In this document: in pieces, positions 33,201 through 51,430 of the stretch
Layout: each line of letters opens with the position of its first letter
Numbering within the stretch: position 1 is the first letter of the stretch
Assembly: GCA_029204225.1 (NCBI GenBank)
Contig: CM055096.1
Span: forward strand, 28,223,995 to 28,287,994
DNA length: 64,000 nucleotides
Direction of reading: 5' to 3'
Source of the DNA: Diphasiastrum complanatum
Lineage: Eukaryota > Streptophyta > Lycopodiopsida > Lycopodiales > Lycopodiaceae
Notes under the pieces: generated by a model
Databases searched by the model: none
Seen by the model: only the letters and a program-made list of their open reading frames with translations
Told to the model about the DNA's origin: nothing
Translations under genes and position numbers: made by a program

Positions 33201-34349
33201 TTTTCCTGCTCGATGACATTGCTCCATCCGTTGGCTCTAAGAAGCCAGTTACAGCGGTCAATTCGGCCCAAGAATGGCAAAAATAGGATGCCTTCTAGCC
33301 TTAGTTAGGCCCAAAACCAAATTTGCTTGCAAAATGAATTGTTTCTTCGATATGAAGATTTTTAATGAAGAATGCCATTTCTGGCCTTTGGGTCCCTTCA
33401 CTCAACTTCAGAGTGAAATGTTTAATGAAGAGAAGGCCTATTTTGCCGTTCAACTCTTTAGGGTCCATTCCCTTGCAAATCCATTGGTCCAATGTGATCC
33501 TACAACCCAAATCGCGTGTTAGGTGGACCATTGGTTCATTGCCCACATAATCCGACAAACGAGATTCTTTTGGCATGCTAAGGGAACCTCCTCAGGCCAT
33601 TGCAGCCTTCAATACACTACGCAATTGTTGTGGATGGGTGCGTGCAACTACCCTTCTCTCTTTGGGTAGCAATTTACAGTGCCCAAGTCTGTGAAGTATG
33701 GAGAAAGATCCGTGGTTTTACGTTTTTCTCAAAAACTAAGCCACCATGGCTAGTTCCCCGAACTACTGCTTTTCCCTCCCACTGTAAATAGATTTAAAAA
33801 AAAAAAACTCTCAACCCTGAGATGCCACTACCCTGCTCCACCTTTCGATCTGCTCCACTCAGTAATTGACGGATTACTGATAGAGTTTTTGCCAACTTTC
33901 CGCCTCGGCCATTTTCCAAAGCAACCCACCAGTTTTTAGCAATTTTTCAAAATTCTTCCAAGAATTCACTTAAGACGTTCATTCTGATCACTTCCCCGAA
34001 GTTCTGATAAAGAAACTTTGCCGATTCCTACCATTCGGACCATCTGCACCTCGTACGATGTCCTTTTTTCTGAGATACTTCTCATGCCATTCTTCCTGGT
34101 GAAAGATGTCGACGATGGCTTCACTCGATCATGCATACCTACAACACCATGCCGCTCTGATCAAGTTAAAATTCTGATAGGATCTAGTACAGTATGCAGA
34201 TCACATCAATTAATCACCATAGCCACTCCTCACAAGCTCTCAAATATGGCACAACAAAAGTTAAGTGTATTACAAAGAAAACTATACATATATCAAAATC
34301 TCCAACATGAATGGGCTCGACAAGTGTTAACACACTGAATGTTGGAAAT
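30263..34349. other. repeat-like, non-coding stretch
   Basis: No gene is recognised. It holds short duplications such as CATCCACAATCAATCACACAA (about 30688 and 30730), a CGACTCGTCG-rich segment (31182-31230), and two GAGCGACA..GGCTCAA..CTACCACCAT blocks near 31630 and 31750. Short frames show no family signatures. Confidence 0.4.
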
Positions 34350-34964
34350 ATTTCTACTTTCTATGGTGGCTAGGTCTAATGAGGGGTTCGTGCGTAGTAT
34401 AGTGGTAGACCGGTCGTCCACCTTCTAAGTTTTACAAAGCTTAACAACTGTGAAATAAAAACATAAATGAAAAGGGAGCACCAAGGCTTCCCAACTGATG
34501 CTCGGAATAGAAACTAATTAAGGTGTGACTAAAGTGGTACCCAACTAGCCACTACTTGGAAAGTAAATAAACTTGCTAAGGCGGTACCCAACTACCAAGG
34601 ATCAACAATAAACTAGGCTTGCTAAGGTTTCCCAACTAGCAAACCGTAAAACTAATACTAACTCCCAAAGGAAAATGAAATAATAAATTGCGGCTAACTA
34701 AATAATTAACAAATAAAGCATGCCACAATAATCCAATGAAAGGAGGCAAGAGGAGGCCCGAGCACCTTTCCTCAAGCTATGCACCTTCCAATGGGAACAC
34801 AAGTGAAATAGCAAGATAATCTCAAAAGAGATAGCAATTTAACATAATCTCAATAATGTTATTTCACAAGGAAAATGCCTCTCTTCTTATAGCAAGAAGG
34901 GCCTTCCATAAGTTTTCACTAACTTATGGAATTAGAATTCTAACTTGCCATTCTAAGGCTTCTC
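34350..34964. repeat. 615-bp direct repeat, copy 1
   Basis: It matches 36363-36977 with equal length and few substitutions. It contains four internal variants of GCTAAGGC(G/T)..CCCAACTAGC. Neither copy has a visible primer site beside it, so an LTR role is unproven. Confidence 0.75.
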
Positions 34965-35220
34965 CACTTCTAACTTTGAATGCTCAAGTCTCGAAACTTA
35001 GAACTTTAAGATAACTTAAAATCTTTATTTTTAAGCTTAAGTTTCTAAGTTTAAATTTCTATCTTAGAAGTTTAGAATTTATTTAAGCTTCTACCCATGG
35101 TCTTATAACACACATGCCATAGTAAAAGTTTATTAACAAGTACTCACACGTGGACTTACAATACACATGCCACGATATTTTATTTTACTTTGATTTTACC
35201 TCTTTTTTTTAGTTTTTTCT

Positions 35221-35930
35221 TTAGAATTCGCTAGAAATCGTTCAGACTTCGGAGGATTTCATAGTATGGTCAACGAATTCTGATAAGAAGTTTTCATAGA
35301 CAAAACATTGATTTTTTAATTTTTTGCAAAGAACAAAATTCGCAGAGGATGTATAGAAACCGTTCAGACCGTGAGCGATTTCCTAGTATGGTCAGCGAAT
35401 TCTGATACTGAAATTTTTTTTAAAATATATACATATATTTTTTAGTTTTTTTTTTGAATTCGCTAGAAATCGTGCACACTGTGGACAATTTCGTGGTATG
35501 GTCCACGATTTCTGATAGGGAGTTTTCATTGAGAAAATTTGAATTTTTTTGTAAAGGACAAAATTCATAAAAATTGTATAGAAATCGTTCAGACTGTGGG
35601 CAATTTTGTGGTATGGTCAGCGAATTTTGATACTGAGATTTTTTTTAAAATTTTTTCTTTTTTTAGAATTCGCTAGAAATCGTGCACGCTGTGGACGATT
35701 TTGTAGTATGGTGCACAATTTTTGATAGAGAAATTTCACTGACAAAATGTGAATTTTTTTAATTTTTTTGGATTTTTTGTAAAGGACAGAATTCGTAGAG
35801 GATGTATAGAAATCGTTCAGACTGTGGGCGATTTTGTGGTATGGTCGGCAAATTCTGATACGGAAGTTTTGTTGACAAATAAGGATAATAGTGGAAAAAA
35901 TGATTTTCTGGTAGAAAAACAAGCTAAATC
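35221..35930. repeat. array of about six 110-120-bp units
   Basis: Each unit has GAAATCGTKCAGAC, a GTGG.CGATTT segment, TATGGTC and CGAATTCTGATA, separated by A/T-rich spacers. Alternate units are more alike (AATTCGCTAG versus AGGATGTATAG starts), giving a higher-order period near 230 bp. Confidence 0.75.
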
Positions 35931-36362
35931 TCTGAGATAGAATTCGCGGAGCTGCTGGAGGACTAATCTTTCATAGATCTAGCCTCAATGAAGCCGACGA
36001 ATTTCGACCCAAAGATTTGGGTGGAAAACAAAGGATTTTGATAGTAAAACAATGGGTTTTTGAAAAATCTGAGCACGGTCAGAAATCGCAGAGGTGGTAG
36101 GATGAAAGATGATGTTCTGTTATGGTTGCAGACAGCCCGACGAATTCTGATATACCTGATTGGTCAAAAAAATGTCACTTGGGTCACTTCTTTCAAAGAA
36201 AATGCCCAAGTTGACACTTTTGTTGCCTCCCCCCTGGCTTGATAGGTTGCTCAACAGCTCGTGTAGGACCTGGAGAGAAGTCTTGTGCTGCAGTGTGAAG
36301 GAAAATAGCAAGCAAACATACACACAAGCACGTTAGTAAAGAAGGAAACAAGTAAGCTATGT

Positions 36363-36977
36363 ATTTCTGCTTTCTACGGTGGCTAGGTCTAATGAGGGGT
36401 TCGTGTGTAGTATAGTGGTAGACCGGTTGTCCACCTTCTAAGTTCTACAAAGCTTAACAAGTGTGAAATAAAAACATAAATGAAAAGGGAGCACCAAGGC
36501 TTCCCAACTAGTGCTCGAAATAAAAACTAATTACGGAGTGGCTAAGGCGGTACCCAACTAGCCAGTACTTGGAAAGTAAATAAACTTGCTAAGGCAGTAC
36601 CCAACTAGCAAAGATCAACAATAAACTAGGCTTGCTAAGGCTTCCCAACTAGCAAACCGTAAAACTAATACTAACTCCCAAAGAAAAATGAAATAATAAA
36701 TTGCGACTAACTAAATAATTAACAAATAAAACATGCCACAATAATCCAATGAAAGGAAGCAAGGTGAGGCCCGAGCACCTTCCCTTAAGCTATGCACCTT
36801 CCAATGGGAACACAAGTGAAATAGCAAGATAATCTCAAAAGAGATAGCAATTTAGCATAATCTCAAAAGTGTTATTTTACAAAAAAAATGTCTCTCTTCT
36901 TATAGCAAGAAGGGCCTTCCATAAATTTCCACTAACTTATGGGATTAGAATTCTAACTTGCCATTCCAAGGCTTCTC
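36363..36977. repeat. 615-bp direct repeat, copy 2
   Basis: Partner of 34350-34964, offset 2013 bp. After its end the flanking sequence differs. Confidence 0.75.
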
Positions 36978-37204
36978 AATTGTAAATGCTAAAAAATTTA
37001 CCAAAATGGACCCAACCAACTGCCAATGGTTTTCTTAATTGTGTTTGCCTTTCCAATATTTTATTGTAAAGTGTTTACTCAACTTTTTCTCCACAACAAC
37101 TAGTTTTTCCCACAATCAATGCTTGCTTTCTCCTCTAATTTCTCATCTCAATTAGTGGCTTTGTTCGAGCTCAATCTACTCACAAAGAATTCACAATCGA
37201 TGTT

Positions 37205-37216
37205 GCTTTGATACCA
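37205..37216 (-). other. primer-binding-site-like sequence
   Basis: The minus strand reads TGGTATCAAAGC, 11 of 12 bases of the initiator-Met site, directly followed to the right by TG. It marks the 5' LTR edge of a minus-strand element whose body is not recognisable. Confidence 0.5.
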
Positions 37217-37248
37217 TGTCAATGATCATGTTATCATTAGCATGAACA

Positions 37249-37277
37249 CCACACACACACACACACACACACACACA
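37249..37277 (+). repeat. (CA)n microsatellite
   Basis: About 14 CA units, inside the presumed LTR that starts at 37217. Confidence 0.95.
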
Positions 37278-37646
37278 ATGAGGTGAAGAATAGCCACATC
37301 ATTGTATTCGCTTAAAGGCAACTACAATCACCCCAATAGAGACTTGATAGAAGAGGTTTGGATTAGCAGTTGACCTATAGCTAGAAGAGTGAAGATGAAG
37401 TTTATACATTAAATTTCTAACAAATATGACCATGTAAATAGCTATGGCTACTATCTCCTAGCACATGCACTACAAGTCCGAATACACCACATGGCTATTT
37501 ATACAATAATTTAACCACAATCAATAGCTTGCCTTAAATTATCGAGAACCACAATTTCAATTCTTCTACAATCTACCAACTTCTTCAAATTGCACCAAAT
37601 CTAGTCGCTCCTCTGTCCTCTATTGAGCATAGTAGCACAGAACCGT

Positions 37647-37658
37647 GCTCTAATACCA
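37647..37658 (-). other. primer-binding-site-like sequence
   Basis: The minus strand reads TGGTATTAGAGC, 11 of 12 bases of the usual site, followed on the right by TGTAGAGAC. It may be the edge of a second minus-strand LTR. Confidence 0.45.
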
Positions 37659-37669
37659 TGTAGAGACTT

Positions 37670-39973
37670 TTAGGATCTCGTGACTGATAGAGCAAGACCT
37701 GTCAACAACCTAGCTGGAATGAACTATAAAGCATTCACAATAAAACACTAAGTTAAACAAGAAGATTTTTTAAAAGCATTAACTTCTACAAGCAAAAGGT
37801 AGATATACAAAGAGTACCAACTTTGCATAGACTAGCTATGTATCACTAAACTATAATTTGCATAATATGGCAAGTAAGCATCAATGTAGCTCATAGCTAG
37901 AAAAAGCTAGATCGATAATTATGGCAAGACATATATCACCACAACAAAGCATTTGTAGGAATAGACTCCCTAGTAATGTCATTGAATTGTTGGATTCTCC
38001 ATTGGGAAATCTTAGAGTTGATAGCTGATCAAAGAGCGACTTGAATTAATTTATGTACTCATTTATCATATCGCCTTCCAACATTTAAAATATTACAGTT
38101 TACTCAAATAGAGACAAGTTGGGTTTCAAATAGACGGAGCATGATTCTAAGCTTAGAGACCATGAAAGAAAGGTTGAGAGTGCAAAATGAACAATTCCCT
38201 TGACCTTTCAATTGTGGAAGCAGAATGTAAAATGCAGAATGTGCAAGCAAATCGAGCAAAATTATATGAAACATCAAGATTGATAGCTGAAAAATTGTTT
38301 ATTTACTATGAAACCATCTATAATATCTGAAGAATACATGATAACATAATTAAATAATCTAGAACAAAATAATATGAAATTGTGCAACAATAGATCAAAG
38401 TTAGAACTACAACATATAATGTAAAATTGGACATACAATGTTGTCATATGATCTATCACAAGAAAAAAGTCCACTACCCATGCTCCAAAGTTTGTCCAGC
38501 AGTCTTCTGATTCATTTCCCCATATTATGTATCTTTTATAAGCTATCCTCACATTGGAGTGGACTTAATAACTATAATTTTTAGACTTGCAAGATCTAGA
38601 TTAATCTCCAATTGACAATATAAATTTATTGTAAGTAGACTTGTGAATCTCATTAGTCCCCAACAATTTTGGCAGATTCAAAAGTGTAGAAAAATTGTAG
38701 AACACATTTTAAATTCTGTGTCTGGGTTGACAATAAAACAGCTGAATTTTGAAGTGAAACTGGTCAACATTTGTTGATGAAATTGCACTACCTGTCCAAC
38801 ATTTTTTAAACTTGCAATGATTGTGTATACATTATTATCTACTTAATGCAAGGACAATCCAGGCACGATTTAATACATTTGCGTATTTTTCGTATGCGAG
38901 TTGTCTGATTTCCTGGCAAAAATTGCACCAAACGCTTTTATGCATGAAAAATCATTATTATCTACTTAATGCAAGGACAATCCAGGCATGATTTAATACA
39001 TTTGCTTATTTCTCATATTTGAGTCGTCTGAGTTTCCTTGCAAAATTTGCACCAAGCTACTGTGTGGAACATTTTTATGCATGAATTACAAGTTGGGATA
39101 TTTTAATTTTGTGGAGGTGATACAGTTATCTAGAATTTTTGATGCATTTGAATTGCTGGATGAATTATAAGCACAGATCTTTGAATTTGTAGAAGTGCTA
39201 GTCACTTAGAATATTAGATGCAACTCATCTGTATGTGGGAAGGGAAGGAGCTTGTGCTGGTGCTAATGAGGCATTGCAAACAATCAACCGCACTAGAATG
39301 AATATAAACAGATATTGTTTCAAATGTCCATGAATGTCCATTTAACAAGAGTGGTTCATCATTACACAGCTGATTAGAAAAATAAATAAAGCCAAAGATC
39401 AATTGCTAACTTGCTTCATTTCCACCCGAACTCTTAATATACCACAGGCTAAGGTCTTATATGATCAGTGACTCTACAAGCACCATACTTTGACTCACAA
39501 AAACATAGCCAGAATGTCAATGTGATGATTTTAGATCTCTCACAAATAAGACAAAATTGCATTTCTTTTGTAGGCATTCAGCCCTTTCAATGAATAGTGA
39601 CAACGAGGGCACTCCATGATTGGATCAAACACGATTTTGGTGTATTTACTTCTAAAATACTATACTACAACTAGAATACTATACTACAACCAACTACAAA
39701 CTCTTATCACTACACTTTACTAGCTAATGGCATGATATATACCTTTTGGAAACTTTTGGTAAACAAAAATTTGGTTAGCTAGGTTACAAACTCACTTTTG
39801 TAAGTTCAAGCTTCGTAGTTGTGATCTCTTGGGTTGAGAATGACAGTTCAGCTGTATTCTCAACCACGCCACAGACACTTTGGCCCTGATTGGTTGCAGA
39901 TCTGTGCTACTATTGTTTGATGTAAACTTGGCATGCTTGTTGGTATTTGCAGAGGAAACAAAAGCAGCAATTC
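37670..39973. other. intergenic DNA downstream of the kelch gene
   Basis: Nothing coding is recognised. It contains a 123-bp tandem duplication and the presumed kelch 3' UTR near 39.9 kb. Confidence 0.4.
38831..39080. repeat. tandem duplication of 123 bp
   Basis: Two diverged copies start ATTATTATCTACTTAATGC at 38831 and 38954. Confidence 0.85.
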
Positions 39974-45481
<5,508 letters not shown>

Positions 45482-46560
45482 GCTGCAAAATGCTTCACCA
45501 GCTTTCCTTGCTCTATGTTTCTAATTTAAGCTCTATTTGATCGTGATATCGCCATTACCCATTTACCCAATCGCTTTCTGCGCTAATTTTATCAGATTGA
45601 ATCAACCGCGACTCAGCAGCGTTGTCCTTTTGATGCATCACAATTGAGGAGTTATTGCTTGTCGGACAGGCCCGATAGCTCGTTCAAAGAACCGTGAAAA
45701 TTCTGAGTTCATTGAATTTTGAGTGCGAGCCATCGTCCGATGGCACCCACAAAAGCTGCAAGATGAAGTGATTGCAGTTGTTAGCTTTTCCTAATCATCC
45801 CTTGCTCGGTCGCAATCCCCATGAATTGCTCTGAGGATGTAAAACAACATGCCAATACCTGACTGAGAAAAGAATAATATGCCAAATGCCAATCAAGACA
45901 TGGAACTCTATGAGCGGAACAAAGATGCTGAAGAGAAAAGAGTTAAGAGATGATATGAGGAATGTGCTAATCATGTGATGCAAACTCTTCACCCGTGAAG
46001 CAGAAAGACAGAAGCAACTCGGCTCTGCCAATCTCGGGTATCCCGGTTGAATAGACAGATCTGCTTATCTGAGCTGTATGGATGGATGCGTTTATTAGAG
46101 AGAGATGGATAGATGGGAATCTGCGTCATACAGGTAGAGTGGTTGGAGTGGCAGATTCAAGCTAGTGGTTAGCGAAGAAAGCCACGCACCCATGAGAGAT
46201 GCCAGAGGGATTGAGTGAGGAATGGCATCAAAAGGCGAGAAAGAAAAGATGTATGATGGATCAAGCTGGTGGATGGTCGGGAGCTAGAAGAGCAGCAACA
46301 TCGATGCAGACAGCGAGCGACAGATGAGGGTGTCGCCATCGTGGGCGCGCTCAGCAGAGCTGCGGCAGAAGCCGTGCTGCTGTACTAGGTTGGTGCCTAG
46401 TCTTAGAGGTTTTGCCTTCTCTCTTCTGCATGCACGCATCGCCATCCCCACCCCTTTTCCACCCACCCACCACCTTCTTCCCCACCACCCCTGCTCAATC
46501 CCTTCCCTTTTCCCACACCTCATCGAATCGCGGCTCATTTGACGAATTCTTGCTCAATCT
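45482..46560 (-). promoter_or_regulatory. kelch 5' flank: probable 5'-UTR intron and promoter
   Basis: A TTTTGCAG acceptor ends one base before the ATG, so the leader is probably spliced. A strand-biased segment with C/T-rich plus strand (46440-46515), purine-rich in the gene's sense, is a plausible transcription-start area. No clear TATA box was picked out. Confidence 0.35.
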
Positions 46561-47226
46561 TGCCTGATCCATCTCCTGATTTAAAGCTGATGCTTCTCAG
46601 ATTTTGTCAGTAGTCTTCTCAGACTCTTCTCTGTAGTCTCTAACTTCTCTCTAAGCTTTATTCATCTCCATAATTTAAAACTGGTGCTTCTCAGATTTAG
46701 TCAAAGTCTTCTTCTGATCTAGCTAAACTTGACTTCTGATCATCAATCAATCCCCAACACAGTAACCACACTATATATATTCTCTGATTACCCTGTGCTG
46801 CTGGCAACTGAGTGCTGACTGCTCAGTGCTGAGCTCAGTGTAACTTCAGCTCAATTTATTTTTGCGTTAAGACAACTAGTCATGTCTTGTTGATTAGACT
46901 TGAGCATTGATCTCTTACACACAAACACACAGCCCGCAATAACTACCATGTCAACCTTGTCAACCATCCGCAAATTTGTCTCCCACTGTTGCTGTTGGTG
47001 ATGGATTTGCCTTCTTCCCATACCAAGTCTGTCTTTTCGTATTTCCAAAAGCACTCAGCGCTCACATGTGAAAGCCAGCTCATTGTGTACAGCAGACGAA
47101 GACTCAAATCTCTTTCGCCATCCACACCCACGAATAATATAATAACACTTTTGTTGGAGGGACGAACTGAGACACCTCTGAAAGCTCCACCTCTCTTAAT
47201 CTTTGGCAAAATCATAAGATCATACA
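46561..47226. other. intergenic, no gene recognised
   Basis: Plain sequence with TCTCAGA-type short repeats near 46600-46720. The short frames around 46.9-47.3 kb show no family features. Confidence 0.4.
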
Positions 47227-47620
47227 AGCATTGTCAAAGGCAGCACCTAATATTAGCTAGCTTTCCACCCACTGCTACTGTCAATTCGATTCCAGTCAAT
47301 TCCAGCTACAGTAACGTAGACGGCAGAAGATTATAGATAGCATTACCAAAGGCAACATGAGCTAAAATTAGTTGCCTCACCACTCACTAGCTACTGTCAA
47401 ATCCAGCAACAGTATCTTAGATGGCATGGGATCATAGATGCCTGCATTGCCAAAAGGCAGCAGCTAAAATTGGTTAGTTCCCCACTCACAGGCTATTGTC
47501 AAATCCACCTACAGTAACTTACGACATAGATAGCATTGCCAAAAGCAGCAGCTAAAATAACTTAGCTAACCAGTCACTGGCTTCTAGTCAATTCCAGCTA
47601 CAGCGACTAGCAAAGGTGAT
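47227..47620. repeat. about four ~100-bp tandem units
   Basis: Units share GCATTGCCAAAGGCAGCAGC, CTAAAATTAGTTAG, CCACTCACTGGCTACTGTCAA and TCCAGCTACAGTAAC words with moderate divergence. Confidence 0.7.
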
Positions 47621-47649
47621 GGTATATTTAGCAACTGCCCACTCAAGAC

Positions 47650-47875
47650 CACACTCCAAGCATCAATTTAGCCATATCTACATTTGGAAGTATGGACTAC
47701 ACCTACAATTGGAGTGAACACTAAACAGCATAAACTCAACTTAGCCACAGCTACATCTGGAAGTGTGGACTACAGCTACAAATTGGAGTGAACATTAAAC
47801 AGCATCAACTTAGCCACAGCTACATTTGGAGTTCAATTGGAGATGAGCACTAAACAGCATAAACTTAGCCTCTAA
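47650..47875. repeat. three ~80-90-bp tandem units
   Basis: Units of the form CTTAGCCACAGCTACATTTGG ... AATTGGAGTGAACACTAAACAGCATAA follow directly after the previous array. Confidence 0.7.
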
Positions 47876-49088
47876 AATAAGGATGAAAATTCATGGAATA
47901 TCTATCTTCGTTAACCAAGTTTGTTTCATAATTTTGGACAAATTTGCAGCATGTTTCCTAGCGCACTCAATTCATGAATTACTAAACATTTAGAGCTTCT
48001 TTTCTAAATCACTTCATGAACTAAGCCAGTGTTATTATATCCGGACAAACTCAATGAACTGAATTACTTTTATGAATAATAAAAAAAAAAAAACCAATAA
48101 GCATGTTCTCTACTGCACTACATAGTATATTCAATTTACCAATTCTCTATGAAAATCAGCAATTCTTTTTAATATGCATAAAATCTGCAATTGTGTAAAT
48201 GTTTCAGAGATCATTCTCTTCTCACTAATTGTGTACTCTTCTTTGTGTTAGTAGTACCCTTGGTCATCAGTTTAAGAGCAGATTTAGCCTCCCATAAAGC
48301 TAGAGTTAGTTTATGAGCTTTATGACCCACCTAATAATCACTCATCATTCTCTCAAGTACTAGCATAGCTTCATTCTTTGTTTATGGTGCTCAAAGATAA
48401 AAAGTTCTCTCTATGTGCACTAGAGGGAAAGCTATTTAACAAACAAATGTTTCACTTTCCTCACTTAATAGACAAATGTTTCTCTTTCTCCTCAAATTAC
48501 TCATCAAATTTTTCTCTTCCCAATCTTGCTCATGCATACTTAATGTGTGTGCTTCTTATTTTGCAATAGTTATGTCTTGATGTGAACATTTTATGAAGTA
48601 ATGTTTCATGGTGAAATTTTTTTTAATGTGGTACAATGTCCATGTCTTGGTATAGCTTTGCACTCCCAACAAATTTATATCATATTCACATTGTGTTTCT
48701 CTATAGAATTTTACATTGTACAAACCACAAATAGACACAAAGATATCACAAGAACCAAATTCAAGCACAATTGAATAGCCCAATCGAAGAAGCACGTTGC
48801 ACAAAGAATTGGACATGGTAGGTTCCATGTACATTGAGCGGCTAAGCTAGGATTGATGTTGAATGTCACATGGAACTCCCTTCTCCATCTAGGTGTGACT
48901 CTCTTATCCAACTATGTTATATAAAATAAAATTTCTCAAAAGCGTGCTCTTGTACGTACTCAATTTATTATTATTTAGTTTGGAAAAATCAAGTTTCAAT
49001 CCTAACTAAAGTTTTCCTACATGACGTAATTGCATTTGTAGTTGTAGTTGTTGTATAGATGGTTTATAAGTTATGGCCTTGCTCCTGT
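47876..49088. other. AT-rich intergenic DNA
   Basis: I see no gene, RNA or mobile element signature. Confidence 0.4.
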
Positions 49089-49328
49089 CACGTGTCATAA
49101 ATTCAAAGCACCTAAATGCATATACATTTGATCACTTCTTATCTTAACTTCATGTATCTTAGATACCAAAATGTATTTAAGATTTTTTTGTTCAAATTGA
49201 ATCATGATCACGTGCCATAAATTCAAAGCACCTAAATGTATATACATTTGATCACTTCTTATCTTAACTTCATGTATCTTAGATACCAAAATGTATTTAA
49301 GGTTTTTTTGTTCAAATTGAATCATGAC
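49089..49328. repeat. perfect-period tandem duplication, 2 x 120 bp
   Basis: Two copies beginning CACGTGYCATAAATTCAAAGC at 49089 and 49209 differ at only a few bases. The minus-strand frame across it simply reads the 40-residue duplicate twice and is not considered a gene. Confidence 0.9.
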
Positions 49329-50649
49329 AATCGACTATCTTCCACATTCACACAATTCTTCTCTCCATACCTTGTTTTCCTTTGATTTTTGCATGAGAGA
49401 TACCTATGATTCATTTGTTAAATTGTTTGTATCCAAGTGAGATGTTTGTTCATGTTCAATTAATATACTCTACCCCTATTTACATTGATTGCAACTAAGG
49501 ACATTTGTTGTAATCTAACCACTTCTAGTCACCTCCCTAGTACCATTACTTGACAACTCATATCTAGACATTTGTTGTAAGCTAAGCCCTTCTAGTCAAG
49601 TCTCTAGTACCATTCATATCTTGACAACTCATATTTGGACATTTGTTGTAAGCTAAGCCCCTTCTAGTCACCTCCCGAGTACTACCGTAAGTTGACAACC
49701 TATGTTTATCCCCTAGCAAGCTCATGTCTCCACTTACCACATGAGAAGTGATTTGGAGCACAAAGTAATACTCATTGTAGATTCAATAAGTCTTTTAGGG
49801 ACTCTTGGATTCAAAACATGCCAACAGAAAAGAGAAGCTATAGTTTTTCATACTCATAGCTTTTTGTATAAATGCGGTCCATAATTTTTTTTACAAAAAT
49901 AAAGTAAAGACAAAGTCTCATTACTTAGACTTTGCCTCATAAAAGCTCGAAAATAGATTTCAAAAGAAAATCACAACAAATAATAAGTGAGAAAATGTGG
50001 CCCATAGGCTATTTCCAAGCTAAAAAATAGGTCTCTCCCAACATCATTTACACTATGAAGATGCCTTTTCACTAATCTAATGAACATCATTTACACTCTA
50101 ATATGCCCCTAATCTAATGAATGTCAAATAAGGGCCTAGTCTAAAACCTTCTTCATAGTTTTATAGCCACTTTGTTAGGTGCAAAGGTTGGTATGGAGTC
50201 CCTTTGGACTACCTTTTTGCAATACATAAAGACTTGTGGAGCTTGCATGGGCAATGTGCAAGGACATTGCGCCCATAAAAGCTCAATCAACTCAACGTCT
50301 CTTGGCAAGGCACTACCCCTAAAGAAGCAACGACTAATATTTGCGCCATCTCAAGTCTTAGAGGAGGTGGGCATGCCCCTAGCGGCCTTGCCATTGAACA
50401 AGGCCCTCACTAAAAGTAAAGGTTTGCCCTCTCGAGCACCTACCATGCCGTGAAGGGCAAAAAGACCAAAAAGTGGCAAAGCTCGCAAAGCCGAGCATTG
50501 TAATCTTCAAACAGAGAAATAGAGTGAATTATGTGAAAGGTTACTTTATAGATAAAATTGGCGTAGATAAAGCAGGGCCAAATCTAGCAAAGCCAAATCT
50601 AAATCATCCACAATATTTAAAAATATATTCAAAAAATAAAACGAAATCT
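49329..50649. other. intergenic, no gene recognised
   Basis: Repeated ACATTTGTTGTAAGCTAAGCC-type segments (49500-49680) are the only structure seen. Confidence 0.4.
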
Positions 50650-51430
50650 TTACCCGTCACGTCGCCAACAGCGACCCTCCACCACCCGTCAGCCATCACT
50701 CTCACTGTGGGCCCCGGGCAGCCCTTAGTCATTGGCCACTGGCCCTTAGTCCTCGGTCCTTGGCCCTTAGCCCTCGGGCCGTCCCCCGTCCCGTCAACCC
50801 CACGTACAGACGTAGCTTTCAAAATGGGCCTTACGACAGCAACCGCGATGGGACTTCACGTCACTATACCTTCTGTCCGTTGGATTCTCGCCACGTGGTG
50901 CACCGTCAATGGGACAGCGACCTGTCCTGGAAACGCGGCAGAATCTGAGCGTTCATGGGACCATCCAACGGTAGCGGGGCTTGACATCTGGTGGCGCGGA
51001 GATGTGATGGAGGCAGGTAAAAAGTGAAAAGGCGCGCGTACCCGGAGGAGGAGTAAGAAAGTAAAAGAGTAAATATTTTTTGTTACCCCCCAGGGGAATG
51101 ATAATTGAAGTACTTAGCACGCAATGAGAAAAGAAAAGAATAATAGGAAAAGAAGGGCGACGGGCATTGGTGGGCAGGGACGGGCGAAGTAATCAAGAAA
51201 GTTACTGCGGGTGAAAATGACGTGATGGGTGGAGAATCGAGACAGCAATGTGACAGTTTCCAACTCCCTTCTTCCTCCCTCCGAAGACCACGACCCCCAA
51301 CCCCCCAACCAACCACATGGAGGGTTCTCTCTCTCTTGTCTCTCTCTCTCTTGCTCTTCATGTCCTTACTCTTATGGGGGTACCTTTTACTTTAAAGCTC
51401 TCCCCATCTTTTCCTCCTCTAGATAGATAG
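50650..51430 (+). promoter_or_regulatory. GC-rich promoter-like segment without an attached gene
   Basis: The stretch is markedly richer in GC than its surroundings. It includes three GGCCCTTAG-type units (50720-50780), CCACGTGG (50891-50898, a G-box), CACGTCA (50857-50863) and TGACGTGA (51219-51226). It then passes into a CT-rich leader-like tract (51326-51360). This combination is typical of a plant promoter and 5' UTR. No coding region follows that I can recognise. Confidence 0.35.

Noticed and set aside
34350-36977. Calling the 615-bp direct repeats an LTR pair
   Set aside because: No primer site or purine tract borders them and the TG...CA ends could not be placed.
49095-49325. Minus-strand frame with two identical halves
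   Set aside because: It is explained fully by the 120-bp tandem duplication.
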